Positions 7,210 to 16,670 of a DNA stretch of 22,043 nt are shown here, in pieces. Under the pieces are notes generated by a model. That model did not search any database. It worked only from the letters and a program-made list of their open reading frames with translations, and was not told the origin of the DNA. A program made the translations under genes and the position numbers. This DNA comes from a virus. Positions within the stretch are counted from its first letter, which is position 1; each line of letters opens with the position of its first letter. The stretch is taken from the IMG/VR virus record IMGVR_UViG_3300028196_000101, positions 1 to 22,043 of that record. The stretch is one strand, 5' to 3'.

Positions 7210-7402
7210 TTGTTAGTTGTTGCAACATACGTTTGATATCACCAATGTCAGATTCAAGTTTATCAATCCTCTCCTTTTCGGAGAGGAGTTTATCTCTGTT
7301 GGATACATATGATTCATAATCATTGGATCTATTGTTGATAATAGACCCTGTTTCACTGTCACGGAATAGACCCGATTGACCCTTTACTGGAATGAGTGTC
7401 AT
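7199..7402 (-). CDS. small coiled-coil protein, probable virion accessory
   Basis: A 67-aa protein. The N-terminus (about residues 5-28: PVKGQSGLFRDSETGSIINN) is extended and polar; residues 34-64 have hydrophobic heptad spacing (LLSEKERIDKLESDIGDIKR and on to MLQQL), predicting one coiled coil that should oligomerise. The start is fixed by an ATGA overlap with the stop of the DUF4815 giant (4 nt), and its own end overlaps the 129-aa gene by 11 nt, so the three genes are translationally coupled. Small proteins with a similar 'VKGxSxLxRDxxxxxIIN' head are familiar from T4-like marine phages, but no function is known. A trimerising clip or small fibre-joining protein is a guess. Confidence 0.75.
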   Translation of the reverse strand: MTLIPVKGQSGLFRDSETGSIINNRSNDYESYVSNRDKLLSEKERIDKLESDIGDIKRMLQQLTNGQ

Positions 7403-10400
7403 GCTAAACCTAATGCTCTAAAGTTTTTGATGAAAGGTGGTTGTGCTTGATTAGTTGATGTACCAATCAATTTGATTCTAAAGGATGAGAATAATGGGAG
7501 ATTGTCAATCGAGAACTTGAGTTCCCTATACAGACTCAATGGAGCATTTGGATTGTGATCATTAGTCTTAGGTGTTCTGACATCAGTGCTACCATTACTC
7601 TTGGCAGGATTGGTTGTAGAACCATTTGGTAGGAAATTATTAGTTCCTGGGAATGGTATGAAAATAGCATCTTCCAACTTTTCTTGATCGAGAGCGTAGA
7701 AGGCTCTGATGTCAGAATTTTCTGTCAGATAAGCGTCTAGAAGAACTTGGATAGAAGTTCCAGGATTTTCAAGTCTAACATTTTTTGTTACATAGAAGAA
7801 ATTGTTAGGATCATCTTTAGTTGTATTTACCCTAGAATCGTTAGCATAATCTGTAATTGGTTGATTTACTCTGTTTGATGTAAGTACCATAGCTACCTGG
7901 TCAAGATCAAGACCAGGAGAAATTCTAGTATCACTCGTAGACATATTAAGACCAACTGTGAGTGACTTGTTACCTGGAAGATTGTCTAGGAAAGTTTCTT
8001 CATTGATTGATGAACAAACCATTCTCATAGAATCAAAATAATTATCTTTATTGAGTGCAATTTGTTCAAATCCTTGATCAAGGAACGAACCTTCATTACC
8101 AGAGATACTAGTAGCGGAGACTGTTCTAATGGTTGGTTCGATAGATGTTCCAGTTGGTGTAAGAGTCGTAAAATTAGGAATGAACTGAGAGAACGGAATA
8201 TTATAAGTTCCCCTCATATTTGATCCACCACCAAAAGTTGTTTTCTCAAAGAATGCTTTTCCAAAACCAGTGTTAACAGTTCTATCAATACCATTTTCTG
8301 ACATGTCAATTTTAATCTTGTAGAAGTCTGCATCAAATGGGTTTGACTCAGTCACTTCATTGAGATTATGTGTCTTGTTGATTCTTCTCAATGACACACC
8401 ATCAAATTCATACTTACTTATAGTATCATTTTGAGAGTGATTGGTAGCGTTTGTGTTGTCAATACCTCTAGTAATACCAGTCAAGGAGTTTGATGAAGTT
8501 CCTGTATATGAAATGATTTCATCACCAATTTTGACGTATCCAGGGTTTGTGGATGCAACACTAACACCTTCAAACTCAACCAAGTTGGCTGTGGTTCCAA
8601 CAGAAATACTTCCTGTGGCACTACTACTGTAATCTACAGATAGATTTGTGGGTGTTACATTGGTGTTAACATTTGAAATAGTGACAATGTTACCACTTGA
8701 GTACATACCATGATTTCTTTGAGAAACTTTGATGTGAAGACCATCATTAACTACAGTGACTGGTGATACTAGAGACACACCAGAAATTGGGTTTCTAGTG
8801 TGGTCAAGTGCAGTTGTGACACCACTACTATTCTGATATTTCAGAATAGCCGTACTAGAACTGGTAGTAAACTCCCCCTGAACATCAGTGATATTCAGTT
8901 CATTATTACCAAAGATGGTCGAGATAGAAACTTTAATACCTTCACCAAGTCCCGATCCAATTGTGACTGGTGCTATAATGTCACCTATCTGATAACCTCT
9001 TCCTCCACCAATAATCGTAGCTCCAAGAGCAACTCCATTTTTGATGAAGAAGCTAGCGGTAGCATTGACACCATGACCAGTAATGGCTGTCATAGCCACA
9101 CCAGTATATTCAAATTCACCGGAGGATGGAGTATATCCAACACCAGCGTTAGTGATGTTTAGTTTTCCTGGTGCAGCTGATCCACCATATCCAACAAATC
9201 TACCAGTCGCTCCACTTTCATCCTGAGTAATTAGTTGACCAGCTAACAACCCAGCATCAGCAACTGTGGTTCCAAGACCTACTCTGATGGTCCTAGATTC
9301 AACAACAAGTGAATTATTTGGAATGACTTCTAGTTCTTGTGGGAGAGGTGGATTGAACAACTGAACGGAACCAGTAGGAACAAAGTCAGCTCTATACAGT
9401 CGGAAGGTAAGATCTTCATACTGAGATGGTGTCCAAGTAGAAGCATTCTGTGATTTGAACAATGAACCCAATAGTCTCTGTGTAGAAACAACAACCTGTC
9501 CAGATTCTGCACCTAATGTTGAAACATCAGAATCACCCAGTCTTGAGATCCATACTCTATACTCGGTGGAGTTGGAGAGGATGATAATTGCATATTCTCT
9601 CTGACCATTTAGATAAACAGGAGATTCAAATGTGAATTTCGTTGCTACACTGGCATTATCTGAGATAGTAATTTCATCAGGTTCTTTTTCTACAGTAGAG
9701 AATGGGAGAACTGTCTGACTTGGAGTTCCCAATTCAACTTCACGAATTTCAATTGTAACTGGTGTATCAAACTCAGTTGGTTTTTCTTGGAAGTATAGAT
9801 CAATAGATGTGAGGTAAATTCCTGTTTCGTCATCAACAATAAAGGTTTGTGCCAGAGGGTCCTTATATTCACCAGTTAACCTTGAAGATGATCCAACTGC
9901 ATTCAGATCATCTGCTGTAATTAGGGTATCAGAAGATGCTCCATCACCAATCGTTCTTGTTTCGGGAGTAGCATCTTGAGTAGATACTCTTGCATTTCTC
10001 AAGGACAGTGTTGTTTGTTGAGTATTATCCTGATCACCTCTTGAGAAGAAAATATCTTCAGCAGAAGTAGTGACCAAACCAGGAACTCTGCTATTAGTGT
10101 CACTACTAGTGAGTCTCAATACTGATCTACCAGTTTCAAAAGTAGGAGCTGAAGGATCATTGGAATTTGGAACTCTATAAGAACCAATCAGTGTACCAAT
10201 TCTATCAGTAATAAGTCTTCTTGAGGTAACTTTAGCTTCTGCTCCACTGCTAGCTCCCTTAAGTATCATTTCTTCAGCAATGTATCCTGCATATTCAACT
10301 TCACTTTCATCAGATAAAGAAGCCATATCGACATTCAATACAGTCGTTGTTTGTGTATAATCTGTGGGAAGTGATTCACGAGCAGCAGTGGTCGTTGGAG

Positions 10401-13400
10401 AAGTATATGGGTTTTCATCATATGTGTCAGTAGCATCGTTATATGGACCATACTTATGATTAGCGGAAGCAACTCTGAACACAATAGCTGGATCTACAGA
10501 TTCACTGGACCCACTATTATCTTCTCCTGTTGTAGATGGATCATAATCTTCACCCATAACACCATTAATAACCTCTCCGACTTCAAATGTGCCAGAGACC
10601 ATTTCAATTTCAATTAGTTTAGGTACACAATACTTATTAACATCAACATTGTCGAAGAAAGCATAAACCTCAGTAAATGGTTTCAGACTTCTAGCCGTAA
10701 ACGTGATATTACGAGATCTCATAAACTGAATAACTTCACGATTGACAACTCTATCTCCGAATGATTCACTTGCAATCTCTTCAGTTATTGTTTGTTGAGT
10801 ACCTGTTCTTCTTTGATTGAGCTCAACACCAGCAGAACCATTAAGTTTAATACTTGTGTCTGTGATTACTTGCTCAACCCTGAAGTTTGGTGGAGCTCCA
10901 TTATTCTTTTGAATGTGTTCATCAATCCTTTCAGGAGTAGCGTTAAACAACTCACGGAATTCAGTTTCTGTACCAGATCTCCATGTGCTGTTTATATCTT
11001 CATGAAGTTTCGCATTTAAGTCGAGTGAAACATTAACACCAGTGGTTTCCCACGAGTTCCAGATAACTGGTGCTACACCAGATCTTTTTCCATCATCAGC
11101 AGTCGTAATCTCAGCTTGTATAGCTTCAGCTACACCCTGGAATGAACCTTCCATCATGATATCTCTTGCAGTCATTTGATTGACATCAACCCAGGTATCA
11201 ACAGTTGGTTCAAAGGAAATATTACCTTGCCAGAAACGCACAAGGAAAGGAGTGACACTTTCAGACCTCGTAGCAAAACCTTGTTGCAACCAAGGTTCTT
11301 CTGTTTCATTATAATCAAGAGTGATCATTTGAGCAGATCTTTTCACCCCAGTCCCAAGAATATCAGCATATCTACTGTCTTGATTAGCTTTTGTTGTTGT
11401 TCCAATACCAGCAATGGTTGTGTTTCCAACAACCATATTTACTGAAGTGGTATAGTGGGAAGGTCTTAAAGTACCATGTTTTTTATCAATAGAATTCTTA
11501 ATACCAATACTAACATTTTGAGACTTAAGACTCAAGAAGTTATCAACAAAGATACCAGATTTGAATCTGTTCAGACCATTAGCGTCTGGAATAAACTGAT
11601 TGATAGTCCTTGTCTCTAACTGATTTAGTGAAGTGTAGTACTCAAGATTTTTGATTCTTTGTTCTAGTTTAGAGATATCAGTCATTTGATATCTCTTATG
11701 ATTGATGAAGGTGGTCCTTACATCTTTAGCATTAAAGGTATAAGCTGGAACATAACAATTAGCTATATTCATTGCTCCATCAATGCCTTTTGGTGATACT
11801 GGATTATCAGATGGAGCACCTTTCTTAACTTGGAAAATACCATTTCTATCAAGATAGATTCTGTCAATTCTTGGGAGATAGTAATTATAATCTACTGTAA
11901 TTGACTCATTGGAGGCCAGAACATTCTTAGAACTATGTTGACCTCCATTGAAAGTTCTACCAAAAAATTCTAATGGTGACCTAGTATTTGTAGTATCTAC
12001 AGAGAAAGATGAAACTCTGGGACGACCATCAACTATATCAGTAAGTCTGACACCAGAAATAGTATTGATTTCTGTTTTATAATCAAAATCTCTATAAGAA
12101 TTACATACTGTAATATCACCAGTATCAGAAGTATTGTAAGATGTTGATATGAAATAAACTCTCAATCTACTGTTAGGTACACCTACACCATCTCTTCTTC
12201 TGATTCTAGAATAATCATAGATTGACTTTCTCTGACCACTGGAGAAATCAAAATCAGAAGTTATATTCTTACTTCCAATGACAATATTTGAAGCAACAGC
12301 ACTAACTCCAGATTTTTGGAAATTAACTACTTCATTTGGTTGGAATCTGGAAAGATTCTCGTAAATGAAATTAACTGAGGTATCTGACTTCTTATCAACA
12401 TAAATTGCTCTTGATCCACTTATTGATCCGACGACTTCTTCGCCAAGAATCAGATCATTTGTAGTATTTGTTGGACCATCCATACTACCAACAGTCATTG
12501 AAGGAGACTCTGGATCTGAATTTGAACCATCACCACTAAACACACCATAAATCAAAATGACATCTGGTTCGTTGAGAGAAATGACTTTATCTTGAACTCT
12601 TGTTCCATATGGATAAGTACCATAAGTCAAACCATCATTGAGAGTGGTTCCCCCAATACCAGAACCAGAATCATTTGAATTTCTTATTACAATATTTTTT
12701 GCAAGATTCTTGGTTTTAATCTTCGGAGTGATGTTAGTTTTACGAAGTGTTGTGATTAGTTTGCAATCACCATCATTGGCAATACCACTAAGTGTGAGTT
12801 GAGTGTTGCCAGAAGCGAATGTGAATTTATCAGATGTAAGAACTTCTATTTCTCCAGCATCATTAATTAAACTATATCTTTCTTCATCAAAAGATAAGAA
12901 CACTTCATTAGTATCAGAATTAACAGCTCCAGTAGATCCGTCAGTGACTGTTACATCAAACTGTCTTCTAATTATTAAATCAGATTCTGTAAGATTGACG
13001 TTAGAAATTAATTTTCTTGGAAAAATTGAAAAAAGAGATTCATTATCCGCCAAGTTATCATTTTTTGAAGTGGGAGTTGTCTGAGATTCAACTACTTTCA
13101 GGTTTGTGACACCGATGTTTCGATCTGGAACTCCACCATCAATAAATCCTGTAACAGTTTCAACACCAACAACATTTATAAAATTTGTATTTACACTAGA
13201 TACTCTCAAAAGAGTTGATAAAGTTAAATTTGAATCAGAATATTGAATTAAATTTCCAGTTGTTACGATACCGGGGAACGAAAGTGATGGATTTGTAATT
13301 GTAGAAACACCAGTAACTCCATCTCCTTTGGTAATAGATGCAATACCAATAGTGACAGCATCAGTTGGAATCAAATCAGCTGTGAACGTCCCAGCAGTAC

Positions 13401-15063
13401 CTACAATACCATAAACTGATTGAACATCAGAAGTTTCATAGTTTGTAATATTGGTAATAGTTCTATTTGTGGAATCTAAACCATCAAAGGTAATTCTTTC
13501 ACCAATTGAGAACTGACCTTTAACATCGTAAACAGTAGCTGCTGTTCCAGTGTTTACATCATATCTGATAAAACCAGAGGCCCCACTAGAACTACCCTCA
13601 ATGAATGTTGGAGTAGTGAGATCAATTTCTTCATTAATTGTTAGTTCAGAATATGTCTGTACATCATATAATGATAATTCCCACTTATTAATATTTTTAT
13701 TGATAGCATCATAAGAACCAGATTCTAAAGAAAAATCATAAATTCTAGCAACACCAATTTCATCACCGGCAAGATCAGTTCTAGCGGATCCAATTCTTTG
13801 ACTTCTCAAACTTAAAGTATTTGTGTTATCAAATCCAATAGTTGGTGATCCAGAAACGTTATTTACTGTAAATGTTGGTCCAAAACCAAAAGTGATGGAT
13901 TTTCCTTCAACATCTCTAGTTGTTCTTGCTTTTGGAGAATCTAAGAAGGTCGAACCAAGGGTTTCAATGGGATATCCTCTAACATACGCCTTTCCAGGTC
14001 CAACTTTGTAGACCATAAGGTCTTCAGAGGGTGTCTGTCCACTTGTAGTGGTCTGATTCTGATTATAGATACCTCTATTTCCGTATCCGTTATTTAAACT
14101 TTCTTTGACAGTCGTTACAAATTCTTTTACATAATAATGACCTGATTCATCAAAGGTTCTTTTTGCTAATTCATCTGCAAGAATGTTGTAGTCAGTTCCA
14201 GTATTGGTTTCTCTTAGACGACCATTTTGAACTTCTGCTAATTGAACGAAATTTTGGTCATTAAAATCATTTTTCTCTTTTTTAGCTAAAAATGCAGTAA
14301 TTTCCAGTCTATCAGCACCAGGTGCAGTGAAATTGGTGAAATTTCTAGCATTATCATTCAATGTTGGATCAACATCAGCCGAAATCAAAGTTTCAGTGAC
14401 ATTTAAACCAACTCTGTAATTGGGTGTATTGTCATATTGATCAAGAATGAGGATTTGATCCTCAACATCAACAAAAAATCCTCTGAGAAAGTAAACACCA
14501 TTACTTAAGGCAAATGCAGAACCAGTAACATTGGCATTTTCGGTTAAAGTCCTAGCGAAACCTTCTCCAGAAGCAATAAATGTTGAAGCAAAACTAATAT
14601 TATCAGAAGTTAGAAGAACTTCATTATCTGAAAAAGTTTGAGTAGAATTGTCGGATGCATTTGACTCATAATAGTCAACATATAATGTGCAAACATCCCT
14701 CTCAGACTCTATATCAGTAATATATGTAACTACCTTAGCGGTCACTCCAGAAGATGCACCAGTTATTTTTTTACCAATCAACTGGTCGAGGTAAAGATCA
14801 ACAGGAATACCTAAAAAATCAGAATTAATCTGAATTCCATAAAAATTGGGCAGATAAGTCAACTGACCAGGAATAACCTTGGCTCCCTCTTTGAAGAAGT
14901 GAGTCCCCATGTCTTCAATTTGATTTTGAAGAATGGATTGGAGATTATTTAACTCTCTTGCCTGGACTGGGTAAGCTGGCTTAAAAAGAACTTTATAATA
15001 GTTACTCTGCGGATCAAAGTCGTCAAAATAAGGAGCAACGTTGAGGTTAGTTTCCTGTGGCAT
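7399..15063 (-). CDS. giant DUF4815 baseplate/tail structural protein
   Basis: A 2554-aa protein, roughly twice T4's long-tail-fibre gp34. The N-terminus (PYFDDFDPQSNYYKVLFKP, then QARELNNLQSILQNQIE, residues about 11-49, and FFKEGAKVIPG) is the signature of DUF4815 proteins of marine T4-like phages. GPGKAYVRGYPI (about 350) and a coiled-coil segment, LEQRIKNLEYYTSLNQLE (about 1135), fit the same family. Near 1734 begins an AQTFIVDDETGIYLTSIDL domain; around 1950-2060 lie SGA and GxGY modules, near 2200 an RG-H module, and the last 300 residues form a conserved-looking domain (PGLDLDQVAMVL, NRVNQPITDYA, FFYVTKNVRL). It sits between gp8 and gp13, where T4 encodes gp9-gp12, suggesting it takes over peripheral baseplate or fibre-attachment functions. 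The start lies 9 nt after gp8. Structural role is likely; exact location is inferred. No enzymatic motif seen. Confidence 0.87.
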   Translation of the reverse strand: MPQETNLNVAPYFDDFDPQSNYYKVLFKPAYPVQARELNNLQSILQNQIEDMGTHFFKEGAKVIPGQLTYLPNFYGIQINSDFLGIPVDLYLDQLIGKKITGASSGVTAKVVTYITDIESERDVCTLYVDYYESNASDNSTQTFSDNEVLLTSDNISFASTFIASGEGFARTLTENANVTGSAFALSNGVYFLRGFFVDVEDQILILDQYDNTPNYRVGLNVTETLISADVDPTLNDNARNFTNFTAPGADRLEITAFLAKKEKNDFNDQNFVQLAEVQNGRLRETNTGTDYNILADELAKRTFDESGHYYVKEFVTTVKESLNNGYGNRGIYNQNQTTTSGQTPSEDLMVYKVGPGKAYVRGYPIETLGSTFLDSPKARTTRDVEGKSITFGFGPTFTVNNVSGSPTIGFDNTNTLSLRSQRIGSARTDLAGDEIGVARIYDFSLESGSYDAINKNINKWELSLYDVQTYSELTINEEIDLTTPTFIEGSSSGASGFIRYDVNTGTAATVYDVKGQFSIGERITFDGLDSTNRTITNITNYETSDVQSVYGIVGTAGTFTADLIPTDAVTIGIASITKGDGVTGVSTITNPSLSFPGIVTTGNLIQYSDSNLTLSTLLRVSSVNTNFINVVGVETVTGFIDGGVPDRNIGVTNLKVVESQTTPTSKNDNLADNESLFSIFPRKLISNVNLTESDLIIRRQFDVTVTDGSTGAVNSDTNEVFLSFDEERYSLINDAGEIEVLTSDKFTFASGNTQLTLSGIANDGDCKLITTLRKTNITPKIKTKNLAKNIVIRNSNDSGSGIGGTTLNDGLTYGTYPYGTRVQDKVISLNEPDVILIYGVFSGDGSNSDPESPSMTVGSMDGPTNTTNDLILGEEVVGSISGSRAIYVDKKSDTSVNFIYENLSRFQPNEVVNFQKSGVSAVASNIVIGSKNITSDFDFSSGQRKSIYDYSRIRRRDGVGVPNSRLRVYFISTSYNTSDTGDITVCNSYRDFDYKTEINTISGVRLTDIVDGRPRVSSFSVDTTNTRSPLEFFGRTFNGGQHSSKNVLASNESITVDYNYYLPRIDRIYLDRNGIFQVKKGAPSDNPVSPKGIDGAMNIANCYVPAYTFNAKDVRTTFINHKRYQMTDISKLEQRIKNLEYYTSLNQLETRTINQFIPDANGLNRFKSGIFVDNFLSLKSQNVSIGIKNSIDKKHGTLRPSHYTTSVNMVVGNTTIAGIGTTTKANQDSRYADILGTGVKRSAQMITLDYNETEEPWLQQGFATRSESVTPFLVRFWQGNISFEPTVDTWVDVNQMTARDIMMEGSFQGVAEAIQAEITTADDGKRSGVAPVIWNSWETTGVNVSLDLNAKLHEDINSTWRSGTETEFRELFNATPERIDEHIQKNNGAPPNFRVEQVITDTSIKLNGSAGVELNQRRTGTQQTITEEIASESFGDRVVNREVIQFMRSRNITFTARSLKPFTEVYAFFDNVDVNKYCVPKLIEIEMVSGTFEVGEVINGVMGEDYDPSTTGEDNSGSSESVDPAIVFRVASANHKYGPYNDATDTYDENPYTSPTTTAARESLPTDYTQTTTVLNVDMASLSDESEVEYAGYIAEEMILKGASSGAEAKVTSRRLITDRIGTLIGSYRVPNSNDPSAPTFETGRSVLRLTSSDTNSRVPGLVTTSAEDIFFSRGDQDNTQQTTLSLRNARVSTQDATPETRTIGDGASSDTLITADDLNAVGSSSRLTGEYKDPLAQTFIVDDETGIYLTSIDLYFQEKPTEFDTPVTIEIREVELGTPSQTVLPFSTVEKEPDEITISDNASVATKFTFESPVYLNGQREYAIIILSNSTEYRVWISRLGDSDVSTLGAESGQVVVSTQRLLGSLFKSQNASTWTPSQYEDLTFRLYRADFVPTGSVQLFNPPLPQELEVIPNNSLVVESRTIRVGLGTTVADAGLLAGQLITQDESGATGRFVGYGGSAAPGKLNITNAGVGYTPSSGEFEYTGVAMTAITGHGVNATASFFIKNGVALGATIIGGGRGYQIGDIIAPVTIGSGLGEGIKVSISTIFGNNELNITDVQGEFTTSSSTAILKYQNSSGVTTALDHTRNPISGVSLVSPVTVVNDGLHIKVSQRNHGMYSSGNIVTISNVNTNVTPTNLSVDYSSSATGSISVGTTANLVEFEGVSVASTNPGYVKIGDEIISYTGTSSNSLTGITRGIDNTNATNHSQNDTISKYEFDGVSLRRINKTHNLNEVTESNPFDADFYKIKIDMSENGIDRTVNTGFGKAFFEKTTFGGGSNMRGTYNIPFSQFIPNFTTLTPTGTSIEPTIRTVSATSISGNEGSFLDQGFEQIALNKDNYFDSMRMVCSSINEETFLDNLPGNKSLTVGLNMSTSDTRISPGLDLDQVAMVLTSNRVNQPITDYANDSRVNTTKDDPNNFFYVTKNVRLENPGTSIQVLLDAYLTENSDIRAFYALDQEKLEDAIFIPFPGTNNFLPNGSTTNPAKSNGSTDVRTPKTNDHNPNAPLSLYRELKFSIDNLPLFSSFRIKLIGTSTNQAQPPFIKNFRALGLA
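8395..8590 (-). other. RG-H module in DUF4815 giant
   Basis: Around residue 2200 the translation reads YVKIGDEIISYTGTSSNSL, then TGITRGIDNTNATNHS. The IG-[DK]-E strand, the RG turn and the H-containing end match modules in gp15 (3517-3717) and in the right-edge protein (21404-21544). Confidence 0.7.
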
Positions 15064-15072
15064 GATTTCTTA

Positions 15073-16632
15073 TTAAAATTGCAAGATGATCTTTACGTCT
15101 TCTTTCTGGGATGAAGATCTTGTGACAGAAGGTCTATTGTCAACGTAGATAGTATTTCCAGAATATTTGCTCACTTCTGGTTGTGCAACACCAGAAGTGA
15201 AACTTTGACCCAAGTAATATGTCCTATTATTTATTACCGTAGATATACCTGTAAAAGTAGTTTCAATCCCAAGAGTGATTGAACCACCTACAATGCTAAA
15301 GGATCCATTAACACCAATATCAGCTGTAAATCTATTAGCTCTAAATCCGTAAATTGGATTTGAGTCTAAAGAACCATCACTATTAAAACCTGCCGTTGTT
15401 CTATCTTGCCAAACCTTTAGAACTCCAGTAGTTGAATCATAGGAAACAACTCTACCAACAGCTGTTGAACCAACACCAATAGATTGGTTCACATATGAGT
15501 CGGGTGTAAAGACAGCTGAACTATATCCAATACCAGAAAGTTTCAAAGCAGTGACTGCACTAGCTTTATCAATATTTAAAAGAGAAGATGAATTATATGA
15601 CTGTGGATTTTCAACTAATCCAACTCTTGAAAATTGGTTTCCAGTAATGTAATCTGGATTATTGGTGTCATTTTCAAATCTAGCATATGTCAGAACATTA
15701 AATGCACCTAATTCTCTATAAATGTCATAACCATGACCCCCATTTGGAGGAACAATTATGTTAAAAACAGGTGATGTGGTTCCAGCTGGAAGACCACCAG
15801 AGACAACATCAAGTGTTCCGAAGGTATATCCCGAACCACCAGAAGAAATAGTGACAGATTCAATCTTTGAATCATTATTTACAACTACAGTGGCTTCTGC
15901 ACCACTACCATCACCAACAATTGGTACTCTTGTATAAGTAATGTTGGCTGTTCCTAACCCAACACCACGATTTCTTATGGTCACAATTTTAAGTTGACCA
16001 CTTGTGGAAGCGTTTTGTCTTACAGATACATTATCACTACTAACATCATACCAATCTGATGGTACTGGAATGTATTCTGTAGAATCAAATTTGATCGCTT
16101 GACTTGGTTTGATAGTATAAAGATATTTCCAAATATACCCATCACCACTTGAACCAGCAGCTCTTGGTTCTAAGTCTGTAAATGTGGGTTCATCAAGAGA
16201 AGGACTACCTTGGAAATTATTTTCAGGATTTGCGTTGTTGAAGAGACAAATATAAACTCTATAATCAGAGTTCATCACATAGTAGTTTGCGTCATAAATG
16301 TCAAAAGATCCAGATGGGAGAGACTGTTTATCTCTACTGATATCATTTCTCCACATGTCATAAGTTATACCAGATGACCAAGTATTTTTTCTAATTACTT
16401 GACTAACATCTGAGGTATTAATCTTTTTCAATGCCAACATCGTATCCCAATAGTCATTAGACTCATTGAGATTGTCTTTTGGTGCAGGCGGATTAGTGTC
16501 CCAATCAGACTGATAACTAGTCGCGTTTGGGAGCCCAATAAATGCGTAATAAGAATTTGTGGAGGACTGAATACCTGCCACAAAGTTTTTAGCATTCAGA
16601 ATACGAAGTTGATCAGTAATTATCGCTGCCAT
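15073..16632 (-). CDS. 8: baseplate wedge protein (T4 gp8-like)
   Basis: gp8 is a dimeric component of each T4 baseplate wedge, contacting gp6, gp7 and gp10. Hallmarks that match T4 gp8: a Trp/Pro-rich N-terminal part (SDWDTNPPAP, 42-51), YRVYICLFN (124-132) corresponding to the VVYRCLD-type region, SGDGYIWKYLYTIKP (162-176) against T4 GDGYVWEYLFEIPP, TEYIPVPSDW (185-194) against NEYIVVPWPEE, and a C-terminus IYVDNRPSVTR through DVKIILQF against T4 IYMENRPPI through NILFTF. It has 519 residues against 334 in T4; the surplus is mostly in the middle and includes a GxGY unit (about 263-280). A PPNGGHGYD motif (295-303) precedes the distal domain. An ATAAATA box lies 20 nt upstream; no Shine-Dalgarno is visible. 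DUF4815 giant follows 9 nt later. Assignment is firm. Confidence 0.92.
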   Translation of the reverse strand: MAAIITDQLRILNAKNFVAGIQSSTNSYYAFIGLPNATSYQSDWDTNPPAPKDNLNESNDYWDTMLALKKINTSDVSQVIRKNTWSSGITYDMWRNDISRDKQSLPSGSFDIYDANYYVMNSDYRVYICLFNNANPENNFQGSPSLDEPTFTDLEPRAAGSSGDGYIWKYLYTIKPSQAIKFDSTEYIPVPSDWYDVSSDNVSVRQNASTSGQLKIVTIRNRGVGLGTANITYTRVPIVGDGSGAEATVVVNNDSKIESVTISSGGSGYTFGTLDVVSGGLPAGTTSPVFNIIVPPNGGHGYDIYRELGAFNVLTYARFENDTNNPDYITGNQFSRVGLVENPQSYNSSSLLNIDKASAVTALKLSGIGYSSAVFTPDSYVNQSIGVGSTAVGRVVSYDSTTGVLKVWQDRTTAGFNSDGSLDSNPIYGFRANRFTADIGVNGSFSIVGGSITLGIETTFTGISTVINNRTYYLGQSFTSGVAQPEVSKYSGNTIYVDNRPSVTRSSSQKEDVKIILQF

Positions 16633-16651
16633 TTTATTAGGACTTTTTTGT

Positions 16652-16658
16652 TATTTAT
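16652..16658 (-). promoter_or_regulatory. late-promoter-like box ATAAATA before gp8
   Basis: Minus-strand CGATAAATAAC sits in the 38-nt gap upstream of gp8. Predicted start is about 16646, a leader of about 14 nt before ATG 16632. It probably drives gp8, the DUF4815 giant and the two small overlapping genes, since no similar box lies in their short gaps. Confidence 0.7.
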
Positions 16659-16670
16659 CGTGGAAAAAGA

